Source: Tumebacillus permanentifrigoris
GTDB taxonomy: Bacteria > Bacillota > Bacilli > Tumebacillales > Tumebacillaceae
NCBI RefSeq assembly: GCF_003148565.1
Contig: NZ_QGGL01000004.1
Location: 150,332 to 214,331, forward strand
Length of the DNA stretch: 64,000 nucleotides
Direction of reading: 5' to 3'
Positions 1-8,018 of this stretch are shown here, in pieces. The notes below the pieces were generated by a model. It did no database searches. It was given only the letters and a program-made list of their open reading frames with translations, and was not told the origin of the DNA. The position numbers were made by a program, and so were the translations under genes. Position 1 is the stretch's first letter; every line of letters starts with the position of its first letter.

Positions 1-32
1 CACAACTGAATAGGCTCCTCAAGGGCGGTCGG

Positions 33-58
33 CTCATCCCCTCATGAAAGGGGGTGAG
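33..58 (+). promoter_or_regulatory. Hairpin sequestering the Shine-Dalgarno of the small toxin-like ORF
   Basis: Positions 33-42 (CTCATCCCCT) pair with 49-58 (AGGGGGTGAG) over ten base pairs with one G-U, leaving a six-base loop. The right arm is the purine-rich ribosome binding site of the ORF starting at 65, so translation would be blocked while the hairpin is closed. Sequestered ribosome binding sites are typical of type I toxin mRNAs. Confidence 0.55.
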
Positions 59-64
59 ATCGGT

Positions 65-127
65 ATGATCATTTTCGGCATGTTGACTGTACTCCTAGCC
101 ATACTCAACCTAACAAAAAAGAAATAG
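65..127 (+). CDS. Very small hydrophobic peptide, type I toxin-like (20 aa)
   Basis: The ORF encodes a 20-residue peptide: about 15 hydrophobic residues followed by Thr and three Lys, the layout of single-span membrane toxins of the Fst, TxpA and putative holin-like groups. An AAAGGGGGTGAG ribosome binding site lies just upstream, inside a hairpin at 33-58. An in-frame ATG at 44 would give 27 residues, but it sits in the hairpin loop, so 65 is preferred. The stop codon lies in the left arm of a terminator-like hairpin (122-165), a compact layout common for such toxins. No antitoxin RNA can be proven; a convergent or overlapping antisense RNA would be expected. The toxin function is inferred from size, composition and leader structure only. 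Confidence 0.5.
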   Translation: MIIFGMLTVLLAILNLTKKK

Positions 128-165
128 ACCTCCCTTGAGCTTAGCGGCTAGGAGTAGGTCTATTT
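122..165. terminator. Inverted repeat ending the toxin-like transcript
   Basis: AAATAGACCT (122-131) and AGGTCTATTT (156-165) are perfect ten-base arms. The symmetrical A/T ends would let it work in either direction, as expected where a toxin mRNA and an antisense RNA converge. Confidence 0.5.
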
Positions 166-215
166 CTAACTGACTTGAGCCGACACCCTTGAAGGGGTAT
201 CAGTTTTGCAAACGG

Positions 216-250
216 CCGTAGGTGTTTCCAGCACCTGCGGTCATTTTTTA
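216..250 (+). terminator. Rho-independent terminator
   Basis: CCGTAGGTG (216-224) pairs with CACCTGCGG (232-240), followed by TCATTTTTTATTTT. It is oriented for plus-strand transcripts arriving from the toxin-like region and shields the convergent kinase gene. Confidence 0.6.
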
Positions 251-300
251 TTTTACGGTATTTCTTGTGAATTTATTCTACCACAAGCTGCCCCAAGTTC

Positions 301-1197
301 TCAACAGCACTTGTGATTCCCCCCGTCCCACTCACGCAACTCAGCCTCTACTTTCTCCTTGCTCAATCCCACGTCCACCAACTCCCTCGATCCTACCGCC
401 AAGCCCCCCATCACCGTGCCCAGCCGCATCGCCTCTTGCAACGTCCTCCCCTCCATCAACCCAACCAGCACCCCAGCAAAAAAGTTATCCCCGGCCCCGT
501 TCGTATCCACAACCTCATACTTCAACGCAGGCACTTCCACCCACTCTCCCGCCGCATAAGCCGTGGCCCCCTGCGCTCCATGCGTACACACCACCAGCTT
601 CTTCCCACACTTCTCCATAAACTCCCGATACCCAGGAAACTGCTCCGAACTAAAAAGCAACACATCTGCATGCTCGATAAACTCATCATAATACGCTCGT
701 TTCCCGTCATACGAATGCAAGTCACACCAGATCTCGCGCCGATGCTTTTTCAACAGCGGAATCAGCCTCTTACAATAAGGCGCGATGTTCAAAAATACCA
801 CATCGCTCTCCACAATCAACGCTTCAATCCGCTCCAGATCCAACTCGACATCCTCCGCCGGCGCATGCAAAAACACCGACAGCCTCTCCCCTGTCGCCTG
901 CTTCATAAAATTCACATGGCGCTCCGTCCCGCTCCCGTCCACGTCGTACACAAACGAAATCCCTTCTCGCTCCATGTGCTCCCGAATCAACTGTCCATAC
1001 CGATCCGCCCCAATCACCCCATGTAAAACCACTGGCACGCCCAGCTTCTGCAACGCCCACGACTTCCCCGCCCCTGTCGATCCGACCGTTTCGTGAAATC
1101 GCGCGGCCGACACCGTCTGCGCTACAGGCTCCGGGAACTCCTCCACATCGATCATCATGTTGTAGGACACTCCGCCCAACACCAATACTTTTTTCAC
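301..1197 (-). CDS. PfkB-family carbohydrate kinase
   Basis: A 298-residue protein of the ribokinase/PfkB family, which phosphorylates sugars or nucleosides with ATP. The C-terminal signature DTNGAGDNFFAG (residues about 232-243) contains the catalytic Asp and the anion hole, and the N-terminal Gly-rich stretch (VGSTGAGKS, about 39-47) corresponds to the substrate-side motif. The start is a GTG with GAAGGAG seven bases upstream. The gene is monocistronic and divergent from the SDR gene at 1286. Substrate cannot be read from the sequence; ribokinase-, fructokinase- and adenosine-kinase-like activities all remain possible. Confidence 0.85.
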   Translation of the reverse strand: MKKVLVLGGVSYNMMIDVEEFPEPVAQTVSAARFHETVGSTGAGKSWALQKLGVPVVLHGVIGADRYGQLIREHMEREGISFVYDVDGSGTERHVNFMKQATGERLSVFLHAPAEDVELDLERIEALIVESDVVFLNIAPYCKRLIPLLKKHRREIWCDLHSYDGKRAYYDEFIEHADVLLFSSEQFPGYREFMEKCGKKLVVCTHGAQGATAYAAGEWVEVPALKYEVVDTNGAGDNFFAGVLVGLMEGRTLQEAMRLGTVMGGLAVGSRELVDVGLSKEKVEAELREWDGGNHKCC

Positions 1198-1285
1198 ATC
1201 TTCACTCCTTCATACGATTAATCCAGATACAAATTATGATACGATAGAGTTTCAGAGAAAGCATCCCTGAGGAGGCGCACAGGCC

Positions 1286-2221
1286 ATGAACATTTTTGTA
1301 ACCGGGGGGTCTGGATTTCTCGGAACTCGGTTGTTGGAGCGCTTGACGGGTGACGTAGAAGCCCCGCAGATCAAAGCGTTGGTCCGTTCGGAAAAAGCCA
1401 GACAGCACCTCGCCCGTCTGCCCCTGCAATTTGTAGACGGTTCCTTGGACAACCTCTCCGACTGGGAGCATCACTTGGACGGGGTGGACATCGTGGTCCA
1501 TGCGGCGGCTCCTGTGGAGTTTTGGGGCTCTTGGGAGTATTTCCACCAGAACATCACGCGTGCGACCGAAGCGTTGCTCCACGCTGCCGCCCGCCACGGG
1601 GTGAGACGATTCATCTACATCTCGTCCGAATCGGTGCTACAAGCCACCAGCCCGCTCCTCGATGTCCAAGAGGATCATCCCTACCCGAGCGAGCCAAATT
1701 CCTACTACGGCAAGGCAAAAATGCTTGCCGAGCAAGCCATCTTGCAACTCAAAACCGACATGTCTTGCATCATCCTCCGCCCGACGTACATCTACGAAGC
1801 AGGCGCACAATCCATACAAGACCTCGCCCAACGTGTACGAGATGGCAAATTCGTCTGGGTCGATGGCGGACGAACGATCATCGAATCTGTTCACGTCAAA
1901 AACGTCGTCCAAGCCATCACCCTCGCCTGTTCACATGGCGAGCACCAAGGCATCTACTGGGTCACAGACGGTCGCCCGATGCCTGCGAAGGATCTCCTCA
2001 CACCCCTGCTCGAATTAGAAGGCGTTCGTCCACTTGCCAAAAGCGTGCCCAGCACGCTCGTCAACCCACTAGCAAGTATGATCGAAGCCCTCTGGCGGTT
2101 CGGGAAGTTCCGCTCCCACCCACCACTGACACGCTTCGAAGTGTCATTTCTCGCGATGCCTCGCAAGTACGACCTCACCAAGACCCAGCGTGAACTGGGC
2201 TACCAACCTCAAGCTTGGTAA
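1286..2221 (+). CDS. Extended SDR: NAD(P)-dependent epimerase/dehydratase or 3-beta-HSD-like
   Basis: A 311-residue Rossmann protein starting with the nucleotide-binding motif TGGSGFLG (residues 6-13) and carrying the catalytic YYGKAK (Tyr-x3-Lys) near residue 143, with a preceding SSESV serine. Length and layout fit extended SDRs of the epimerase/3-beta-hydroxysteroid dehydrogenase group acting on sugar nucleotides, sterols or terpenoids. GAGGAGG lies nine bases before the ATG. It is divergent from the PfkB gene and convergent with the MFS exporter, with which it shares a terminator. The substrate is unknown. Confidence 0.8.
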   Translation: MNIFVTGGSGFLGTRLLERLTGDVEAPQIKALVRSEKARQHLARLPLQFVDGSLDNLSDWEHHLDGVDIVVHAAAPVEFWGSWEYFHQNITRATEALLHAAARHGVRRFIYISSESVLQATSPLLDVQEDHPYPSEPNSYYGKAKMLAEQAILQLKTDMSCIILRPTYIYEAGAQSIQDLAQRVRDGKFVWVDGGRTIIESVHVKNVVQAITLACSHGEHQGIYWVTDGRPMPAKDLLTPLLELEGVRPLAKSVPSTLVNPLASMIEALWRFGKFRSHPPLTRFEVSFLAMPRKYDLTKTQRELGYQPQAW

Positions 2222-2222
2222 A

Positions 2223-2256
2223 AAAAACGAACGGCGCCTACGCACCGTTCGTTTTT
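2223..2256. terminator. Bidirectional terminator between SDR and MFS genes
   Basis: AAAAACGAACGG and CCGTTCGTTTTTT form a stem flanked by A- and T-tracts between convergent genes; it overlaps the last codons of the exporter gene. Confidence 0.8.
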
Positions 2257-3776
2257 TCGCGAGTTCCTTCCGGCTTCTGTCCGCGTGACAACCTTGCATT
2301 CCCCATCATCAGCACGAACACCAGTGCCAGCACCGCAGGCACGAGCGCCCACAGGAAGGTGTGTGCAATCGAAGACGACAGAGCCGCCGTGATCTTGTCC
2401 AGCACCGGAGTCGGGATCTGCGCACGCGCCTCTGGCGAGAGCAACGCCCGCGGGTCGTTGCCGAGGTTATTCCCACTGGCATTCCCCATGCCCGCTAAGG
2501 CTTCCGTCATCCGGTCACTGAACAGATTGCGCTGCAAAATCCCGTAGACCGTGACCCCCAGCGTCATCCCAAGCGACCGCATGAACGTGTTGGTCGAACT
2601 GGCCGACCCGCGCTCGCGCATGCTGAATCCTTCAATCGCCGACATCCCCAAGATCGAGAACGAGAACCCGGCGCCAAACCCGGTCAGGATCATATACATC
2701 GTCAACATCGTGCGGGTCGTATCCGGCGTCAACGTGCCCAGCAGATAGACCCCTGCGATCATCACGACCGCCGAGAACATCATGATGTTGCGGTACGGCA
2801 TCCGCCCCGCCAGCTGCCCGCCGACCTGAGCTGCCACGACCGAACCGACCGTCATTGGCAGCAGGATCAGACCTGAATTGGTCGCGGACCCCCCGAGCAC
2901 ACCTTGTACGTAGATCGGGATGTAGACCGTCGCCACGATGAACGCCGCGCCGTAGAAGAAACCGACTGCGTTCGAGGTGAAGAACGTGCGGCGCTTGAAC
3001 ATCTTGAACGCGATGATCGGTTCCGCTGCCTTGGTCTCCGCGATCAGGAAGCTGATGAACAACACCACAAATCCAGCGAACAGACCGATGATCTGCGGAG
3101 AATCCCACGCGTATTGGTTGCCGCCAAACTCCAGTCCAAACATCAGGCAGACAACCGCACCGACCAGCGTGAACGCACCGAGCCAGTCGATTTTTTGCTT
3201 CACTTTTTGCAGTGATTCCTTATAGAACATCGCGATCAACAGCAGCGAGATGATCCCGATCGGCACGTTGATGTAAAAAACCCAGTGCCAGGAAATCTTC
3301 TCGGTGATGTACGCGCCCAGCAACGGGCCAAAGATCGACGACGTGCCAAACACCGCGCCGAACAGCCCGGACATCTTGCCCCGCTGTTCCGGTGGGAACA
3401 GGTCGAACATGATCGTGAAGGCGATCGGCATCAACGCGCCGCCACCGATCCCTTGGATCGCCCGGTAGAGCGCCAACTGTTCAATGCTCTGTGCAATCCC
3501 GCAGAGCATCGAACCTGCGAGGAACACGATCAGGCCAAATACGAAAAACCGCTTGCGCCCGTACATGTCGGACAGTTTGCCAAAAATCGGCATGCCCGCC
3601 ATCGCGGCGACCATATAGGCGGAAGTGACCCAGACGAACTTGTCGAGTCCGCCCAGATCGGAGACGATCGTCCCGATCGAGGTCGCGACGATCGTGTTGT
3701 CCATCGCAGCCATCAAGATCCCGAGCAAGAGGCCCGCGACGACCAAGCCTAACTTGCTTTGTTTGGTAGCTTCCAT
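2238..3776 (-). CDS. MFS multidrug exporter, DHA2 (EmrB/QacA) type
   Basis: About 512 residues with the hydrophobic pattern of 14 membrane spans typical of DHA2 drug/proton antiporters. Motif A is visible as GKLSDMYGRKR (about residues 66-76) and motif C as GAVFGTSSIFGPLLG around residue 140; the first span has the MDNTIV motif of the family. A TTG start at 3803 would overlap the preceding gene; the ATG at 3776 is preferred because AGGAAAGGG precedes it and overlaps the stop of the PadR gene, which suggests translational coupling. The gene is cotranscribed with the PadR regulator, the usual arrangement for a drug-induced exporter and its repressor. Substrates unknown. Confidence 0.88.
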   Translation of the reverse strand: MEATKQSKLGLVVAGLLLGILMAAMDNTIVATSIGTIVSDLGGLDKFVWVTSAYMVAAMAGMPIFGKLSDMYGRKRFFVFGLIVFLAGSMLCGIAQSIEQLALYRAIQGIGGGALMPIAFTIMFDLFPPEQRGKMSGLFGAVFGTSSIFGPLLGAYITEKISWHWVFYINVPIGIISLLLIAMFYKESLQKVKQKIDWLGAFTLVGAVVCLMFGLEFGGNQYAWDSPQIIGLFAGFVVLFISFLIAETKAAEPIIAFKMFKRRTFFTSNAVGFFYGAAFIVATVYIPIYVQGVLGGSATNSGLILLPMTVGSVVAAQVGGQLAGRMPYRNIMMFSAVVMIAGVYLLGTLTPDTTRTMLTMYMILTGFGAGFSFSILGMSAIEGFSMRERGSASSTNTFMRSLGMTLGVTVYGILQRNLFSDRMTEALAGMGNASGNNLGNDPRALLSPEARAQIPTPVLDKITAALSSSIAHTFLWALVPAVLALVFVLMMGNARLSRGQKPEGTREKTNGA

Positions 3777-3786
3777 GCTTGTGGTT

Positions 3787-4320
3787 TCACCCTTTCCTGG
3801 CAATCTCCCGCTCGACCCACTGGATCGAACTCACGAGCCCGTTCCTGCGGTAGTCGATCATCCGCAGTCCGTACACGCGCTCCTCATCCGGGATGTGCGG
3901 GTTGTTGCTAACGCTCTGATAGATCCCTTTGATGTGCTCCTCGTTGTACTCCAGATACTCCAAGTACTGCTGGAGACTGCTCTGGCGCACCTCAGGTGTC
4001 ACATGCGAGAAGTACAACATCTTCAATTGAAAGACCACTTCCGTCTCCAGGTTGTACTCGAGCGGTTCCATCATCAGTTCTTGAAATCGTGCCCGCCCCG
4101 CTTCCGTCAATTCGTAGACTTTGCGCGGCCGACCGCCCTCTTCCTGCCGGTGCTCGTAGGGAGAGATCAACCCCTCGCCTTCAAAGCGCCGGATCATCGG
4201 GTAGAGACTGCCCCAACTAATCTGTCGCACCGGTCCAAGCGCGGACTTCAAGATCGCATGTAACAGATAGCCGTGCTTCGGTCCACTCAACAGCTCGCCG
4301 AGAACGTACAATTCGTACAT
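3787..4320 (-). CDS. PadR-family transcriptional repressor
   Basis: A 177-residue protein with an N-terminal PadR winged helix (MYELYVLGELLSGPKHGYLL onward; GSLYPMIRRFEGEGLI and RPRKVYELTEAG are the recognition helix and wing) and a C-terminal helical dimerisation part (Vir_act_alpha_C-like). The start at 4320 is preferred over 4344 because AGAGGAGG lies seven bases before it. It heads an operon with the DHA2 exporter and probably represses that operon until a drug binds. Confidence 0.88.
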   Translation of the reverse strand: MYELYVLGELLSGPKHGYLLHAILKSALGPVRQISWGSLYPMIRRFEGEGLISPYEHRQEEGGRPRKVYELTEAGRARFQELMMEPLEYNLETEVVFQLKMLYFSHVTPEVRQSSLQQYLEYLEYNEEHIKGIYQSVSNNPHIPDEERVYGLRMIDYRRNGLVSSIQWVEREIARKG

Positions 4321-4344
4321 GCCCTGCCTCCTCTTGTATCGCAT

Positions 4345-4366
4345 CGATATATAACGTCACGATATA
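4345..4366. promoter_or_regulatory. Candidate PadR operator (direct repeat)
   Basis: CGATATA occurs at 4345-4351 and again at 4360-4366, a 15-base period, in the AT-rich promoter region just upstream of the PadR gene. Autorepression at such a site is likely but inferred. Confidence 0.35.
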
Positions 4367-4480
4367 CATTATAGGTAGTTTTGCCCCGATTGACCATCGC
4401 TCATGAGATTGATTCTTGAAAACGTAACGCGGCTCACTTTTTGGGCATGTTACAGTGGTAGTGAGGTGATGAACCAAGTG

Positions 4481-5257
4481 ATGCCGTCTCTGTTTCTAGG
4501 TCACGGTTCGCCGATGATTGCGGTCGAAACCGGTCCCTATGTTCAATTTCTCCAATCGCTCGCGTCCCAACTCCCGCGCCGCCCACGGGCGATCGTTCTG
4601 TTCTCCGCGCATTGGGAAGCGGTCACACAGCAAGTCTCCCGTGTCGAGTCCCACTACGACACAATCTACGACTTCGGGGGTTTCCCTGACGAACTGTATC
4701 GCCTCACCTACCCAGCACCGGGCGATGTGACGCTCGCCGACGAGATCAGCGAACTCCTGCGCGAGGCTGGCCTCTCGTCGATCCCCAACCCAACACGCGG
4801 TCTCGACCACGGGGCATGGGTTCCGCTGCGCCACGTCTTCCCCGATGCCGACATCCCGGTCATCGCGATGTCGGTCAATTCACGGGCGACGGGCGAGGTC
4901 CACTACCAGATTGGAAAAGCGCTCGCGTCCCTTCGCGCGCGCGACGTCCTGATCATCGGCAGCGGTGGCACCGTCCACAACTTCCGCACGATGAAGTTTC
5001 CAGAGGGCGAGGGCGCGGACGACTGGGCGGTCGAGTTCGACGAGTGGGTCATGCGCCAGATCAAGGATTGGAACTACGAAGCCTTGGGGAATGCTCGCAG
5101 CACGCACCCGCTCGGGATGCACGCAGCGCCAACTCCCGAGCATTACATCCCGCTGCTCTACGCGATGGGAGCTGCCGATGACACGCGCCAAGGCAAGCGG
5201 ATCTACCACGGCTACTCGCACAGCAACCTCAGCCTGAACTGCTGGCAGTTTTCGTAA
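4481..5257 (+). CDS. Extradiol ring-cleavage dioxygenase, LigB/DODA (YgiD) type
   Basis: About 258 residues, the normal length for class III extradiol dioxygenases of the YgiD/4,5-DOPA dioxygenase group. Metal-binding histidines expected for the family are visible in LFLGHGSPM (start of the protein), LFSAHWE, LDHGAWVPL and GTVHNF. These enzymes open catechol rings using non-haem iron or, in some members, zinc. An ATG at 4469 is also in frame, but it touches the GAGGTGAT ribosome binding site, so 4481 is preferred. Single gene, divergent from the PadR operon and followed by a strong terminator. Physiological substrate unknown. Confidence 0.83.
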   Translation: MPSLFLGHGSPMIAVETGPYVQFLQSLASQLPRRPRAIVLFSAHWEAVTQQVSRVESHYDTIYDFGGFPDELYRLTYPAPGDVTLADEISELLREAGLSSIPNPTRGLDHGAWVPLRHVFPDADIPVIAMSVNSRATGEVHYQIGKALASLRARDVLIIGSGGTVHNFRTMKFPEGEGADDWAVEFDEWVMRQIKDWNYEALGNARSTHPLGMHAAPTPEHYIPLLYAMGAADDTRQGKRIYHGYSHSNLSLNCWQFS

Positions 5258-5294
5258 AAAAAGCCCCGGCCGCGCGCGGTCTGGGGCTTTTTTT
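5256..5294 (+). terminator. Rho-independent terminator
   Basis: AAAAAGCCCC and GGGGCTTTTT arms around a GC-rich core directly after the dioxygenase stop codon. Confidence 0.85.
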
Positions 5295-5371
5295 AGCCCC
5301 GACGGGCTATGTTGCAATGTCGGCTGGATGGGGTATCATGGTGGATGTACAGATGGAAAGGAGTGTGCCCG

Positions 5372-5686
5372 ATGAAACGATTGCTTCCGCTCTCGGCCCT
5401 GCTGTTGCTCACCGGCTGTTCCTCCGGCTCGTCCGGCAACACCGTGACGCTGGTCGACCAAGAGTCGAACGGATACACACTGTTCAAACAAAGCTGCGCC
5501 GGTTGCCACGGCGACAATCTGCAAGGCCGTGCAGGTCCTAACCTGCAACACGTCGGAGGCCGACTGACCCCCGACAAGATCACCCAGCGGATTCAGCTCG
5601 GTGCCAGCGGAATGCCTGCGTTCCAAAACAAATTGGAGGACGCGCAGATCACCGAACTGGCAACCTGGCTGTCCAAACAGAAGTAA
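5372..5686 (+). CDS. Lipoprotein c-type cytochrome (cytochrome c-551/CccB-like)
   Basis: A 104-residue protein with a lipoprotein signal (MKRLLP...LLTGC, Cys about residue 15), a single haem-binding CAGCH and a downstream candidate axial Met in GASGMPAF. It should be anchored on the outer face of the membrane and carry electrons to a terminal oxidase. The start at 5372 follows GGAAAGGAG. It precedes a Sco gene by 26 bases, so the pair probably forms an operon serving cytochrome oxidase assembly and electron delivery. Confidence 0.85.
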   Translation: MKRLLPLSALLLLTGCSSGSSGNTVTLVDQESNGYTLFKQSCAGCHGDNLQGRAGPNLQHVGGRLTPDKITQRIQLGASGMPAFQNKLEDAQITELATWLSKQK

Positions 5687-5712
5687 GGCAGAAGGAGTAA
5701 GGGGGCAAGACC

Positions 5713-6324
5713 ATGCTGAAAAAATACTGGTTCCCGGTCGTCGCCTCGATTCTGGCGTTGACGTTGCTGATCGGGATCGGATCTTGGTTCTGGTGGGGGT
5801 ACACGCGTCTCGACGTGCTGGACAAGCCACCAGACTTCACGCTGCAAAACCTCGACGCTCAACCTGTCAGCATGCACAGCATGACGGGCAAAGTCCGCGT
5901 CGTCGAGTTTTTCTACGCAAACTGCCCGGACATCTGTCCGCTGACGACCGCCAACATGGTCACGCTGCAAAAGCAATTGAAAGCGAAGGGACTGTTCGGC
6001 AGCGACGTGGAATTCGTTTCGATCTCCTTCGACCCCGATCGGGACAGCGTCGAGGTCTTGCGTCAATACGCCGACCGGATGGGGATCGACCAGAGCGGAT
6101 GGGTAATCCTGCACGGAACCCAAGAACAAACCTTCCAAGTCGCCAACGACTACGGGGTGCTGCTGGAGAAAAACACCGACGGCAGCTTCACGCACTCCAC
6201 GCGCTCGCTGTATCTGGTCGACCGCACCAACAACGTGCGCGGCCAATACCAGATGGGGGCAGACATGCCGACCGACAAAGTATTGGACGACATCCTCAAC
6301 CTCGTGAAGGACAAAAAGTACTAA
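5713..6324 (+). CDS. SCO1/SenC-family copper chaperone
   Basis: A 203-residue protein with one N-terminal membrane anchor (residues about 8-30) and a thioredoxin-like domain. The copper ligands are visible: CPDICP (Cys-x3-Cys, about residues 75-80) and the distal His in GSFTHSTRS. Sco proteins deliver copper to the CuA site of cytochrome c oxidase, or act as thiol reductases. It lies just downstream of a lipoprotein cytochrome c gene and the two end at one terminator. Confidence 0.9.
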   Translation: MLKKYWFPVVASILALTLLIGIGSWFWWGYTRLDVLDKPPDFTLQNLDAQPVSMHSMTGKVRVVEFFYANCPDICPLTTANMVTLQKQLKAKGLFGSDVEFVSISFDPDRDSVEVLRQYADRMGIDQSGWVILHGTQEQTFQVANDYGVLLEKNTDGSFTHSTRSLYLVDRTNNVRGQYQMGADMPTDKVLDDILNLVKDKKY

Positions 6325-6327
6325 GCC

Positions 6328-6366
6328 AAAAGCCCTCTCTCGCCTCGCGCTAGAAGGGCTTTTTTT
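6328..6366 (+). terminator. Rho-independent terminator after sco
   Basis: AAAAGCCCT pairs with AGGGCTTTT and is followed by a T-run, between convergent genes. Confidence 0.75.
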
Positions 6367-6399
6367 CATAAAAAAAAGACCGACCCCATGCGGATCGGT

Positions 6400-6927
6400 C
6401 TACTGTTTCTCGCTGATCGCCGTCTCGGTTTCAGCGTGGCTTTTCCTGTGTCTGCGCTTCTCCAAGCGGCGTTCCATATAGATGGCGAGCAATTTGCGAA
6501 TCGGGAGGTATACGATCAGCCCGAGTGCTGTCCCGACGACCATCCCGCCGACGGTGAGGTCGAGCGCATCGCGAATGATGTGGATCATCCGATTCATCCA
6601 ATGACTATGCGTGTGTACCCCCGCGAGGACATGCTCAGGTACGAGCCACGACCCGACCATCCGATTGAAGAACGCCATCGGGAGGTAGATGATCTTGCCA
6701 AACAAAAACCCGATCAGTGCAGCCGGAAGACTGGCACGAAATAAATAGACGACCGGCAAAATCAGCAGTGCGGCCAACCCGAACGTCGGCAAGGTGAACA
6801 TCTCGATCGCCAACCCGATGGAAAAGCCCTTGGCTACGATCGAAGGTCCACCCTTGGCACGCAGCAGTTGCAAGTATTTATATCTCGCCCAGCGCTTCAA
6901 ACGGGCGTAACGTTCTGGATACTGCAT
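6400..6927 (-). CDS. DUF2062 membrane protein
   Basis: A 175-residue protein with three to four predicted membrane segments (about residues 40-75, 80-98 and 125-145) and a basic C-terminus (RRLEKRRHRK). The FSIGLAIEMFTLP pattern near residue 35 is typical of DUF2062 proteins, whose role is unknown; some members are fused to glycosyltransferases. AAGGGTG precedes the ATG. Monocistronic. Confidence 0.75.
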   Translation of the reverse strand: MQYPERYARLKRWARYKYLQLLRAKGGPSIVAKGFSIGLAIEMFTLPTFGLAALLILPVVYLFRASLPAALIGFLFGKIIYLPMAFFNRMVGSWLVPEHVLAGVHTHSHWMNRMIHIIRDALDLTVGGMVVGTALGLIVYLPIRKLLAIYMERRLEKRRHRKSHAETETAISEKQ

Positions 6928-7106
6928 CGAATGTCACCCTTCCAAGCCGTGCTATGCTCCTGTTACCAGAGTAGCACAATTGCCCACCAAATATAAGAGC
7001 ACATCCTTGGAAGGGACATGTCGAGCTTGTTACCATTTTTCGAACATTTGAGGTTTGACCTGCTCTCGTACAAGGTCTACTATGGAGTCGGAGGGAGGAA
7101 TCGCAA

Positions 7107-7976
7107 ATGCCTATACATCGATGGAAAAAAACTGCTACGTTGATGCTTGCTTGTACATGCACGTTGCTTGTGGGATGCAACACCGCACCCATTCAAGGGG
7201 CGGCAGACAAGCCCAACGTCACCATACCGGCCAAACCGGACACAAACACAGCGCAAACTCCGAACACGGACACCCAAGCACAAGCCCAGCAACCAACTCC
7301 TGCACCTGCACCTGCGCCAAAACCCCAGCAGAACCAACAACCTGCCACGCAAACGCCGCAGTCGGACAAGCCTCAGGGGTACCCGCACGACCCGGCGACG
7401 ACGCCCGACAGCATCACCGTGCTGGTGAACAAGGAATCGCCCGCCCTGCCCGATGGGTACAAACCAGCCGATCTGGAGAACGATCCGAACCTGCCGTTTA
7501 TCTTCTCCGGGTATGACGAGAAGCGCTTGTTGCGCAAGCCGGCCGCCGATGCGTTAGAGAAGTTATTTGCAGCGGCAAAAAAGGACGGGATCTACCTCGC
7601 CGGAGTCTCAGGTTTCCGGTCGTATCAATTGCAAAAGAGCTTGTTTGATTCCTATGTGAAGCAACAGGGCGAGGCCGAAGCGCGCCGCTACAGCGCCGTC
7701 CCCGGTCATAGCGAGCACCAGACAGGACTCGCGATCGACGTCTCCGGCAGCAGTGGGGCCTGTGCCGCAGAGAACTGTTTTGGCGACACTCCAGAAGCCA
7801 AGTGGATCGCCCAGCACGCCCCTGAGTACGGCTACATCATTCGCTACCCCAAGGGCAAGGAAGCGATCACCGGGTATGCCTATGAACCGTGGCACATCCG
7901 CTTCGTCGGTGTCGATCTGGCGCAGGAAGTCACGCAGAAAGGCCTGACGCTGGAGGAGTACTTTGCCAAGCAGTAG
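7107..7976 (+). CDS. M15 D-alanyl-D-alanine carboxypeptidase lipoprotein (VanY-like)
   Basis: A 289-residue lipoprotein: signal with LLVGC lipobox (Cys about residue 24), then a Pro/Gln/Thr-rich linker (about 35-95), then an M15B peptidase domain. Zinc-binding motifs are visible as GHSEHQTGLAID (SxHxxGxAxD) and EPWHIRF. The enzyme should trim terminal D-Ala from peptidoglycan stem peptides outside the membrane. GGAGGGAGGA precedes the ATG. It ends at a terminator and is followed by the GH114-like gene in the same direction. Confidence 0.88.
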   Translation: MPIHRWKKTATLMLACTCTLLVGCNTAPIQGAADKPNVTIPAKPDTNTAQTPNTDTQAQAQQPTPAPAPAPKPQQNQQPATQTPQSDKPQGYPHDPATTPDSITVLVNKESPALPDGYKPADLENDPNLPFIFSGYDEKRLLRKPAADALEKLFAAAKKDGIYLAGVSGFRSYQLQKSLFDSYVKQQGEAEARRYSAVPGHSEHQTGLAIDVSGSSGACAAENCFGDTPEAKWIAQHAPEYGYIIRYPKGKEAITGYAYEPWHIRFVGVDLAQEVTQKGLTLEEYFAKQ

Positions 7977-7981
7977 AGAGC

Positions 7982-8004
7982 GGGACCCGCGAGGGTCCCT
8001 TTTT
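7982..8004 (+). terminator. Short rho-independent terminator
   Basis: GGGACCC and GGGTCCC around a four-base loop, then TTTTT. It lies between the VanY-like and GH114-like genes, so it may only attenuate. Confidence 0.7.
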
Positions 8005-8018
8005 ACGGGAGATTCCTT

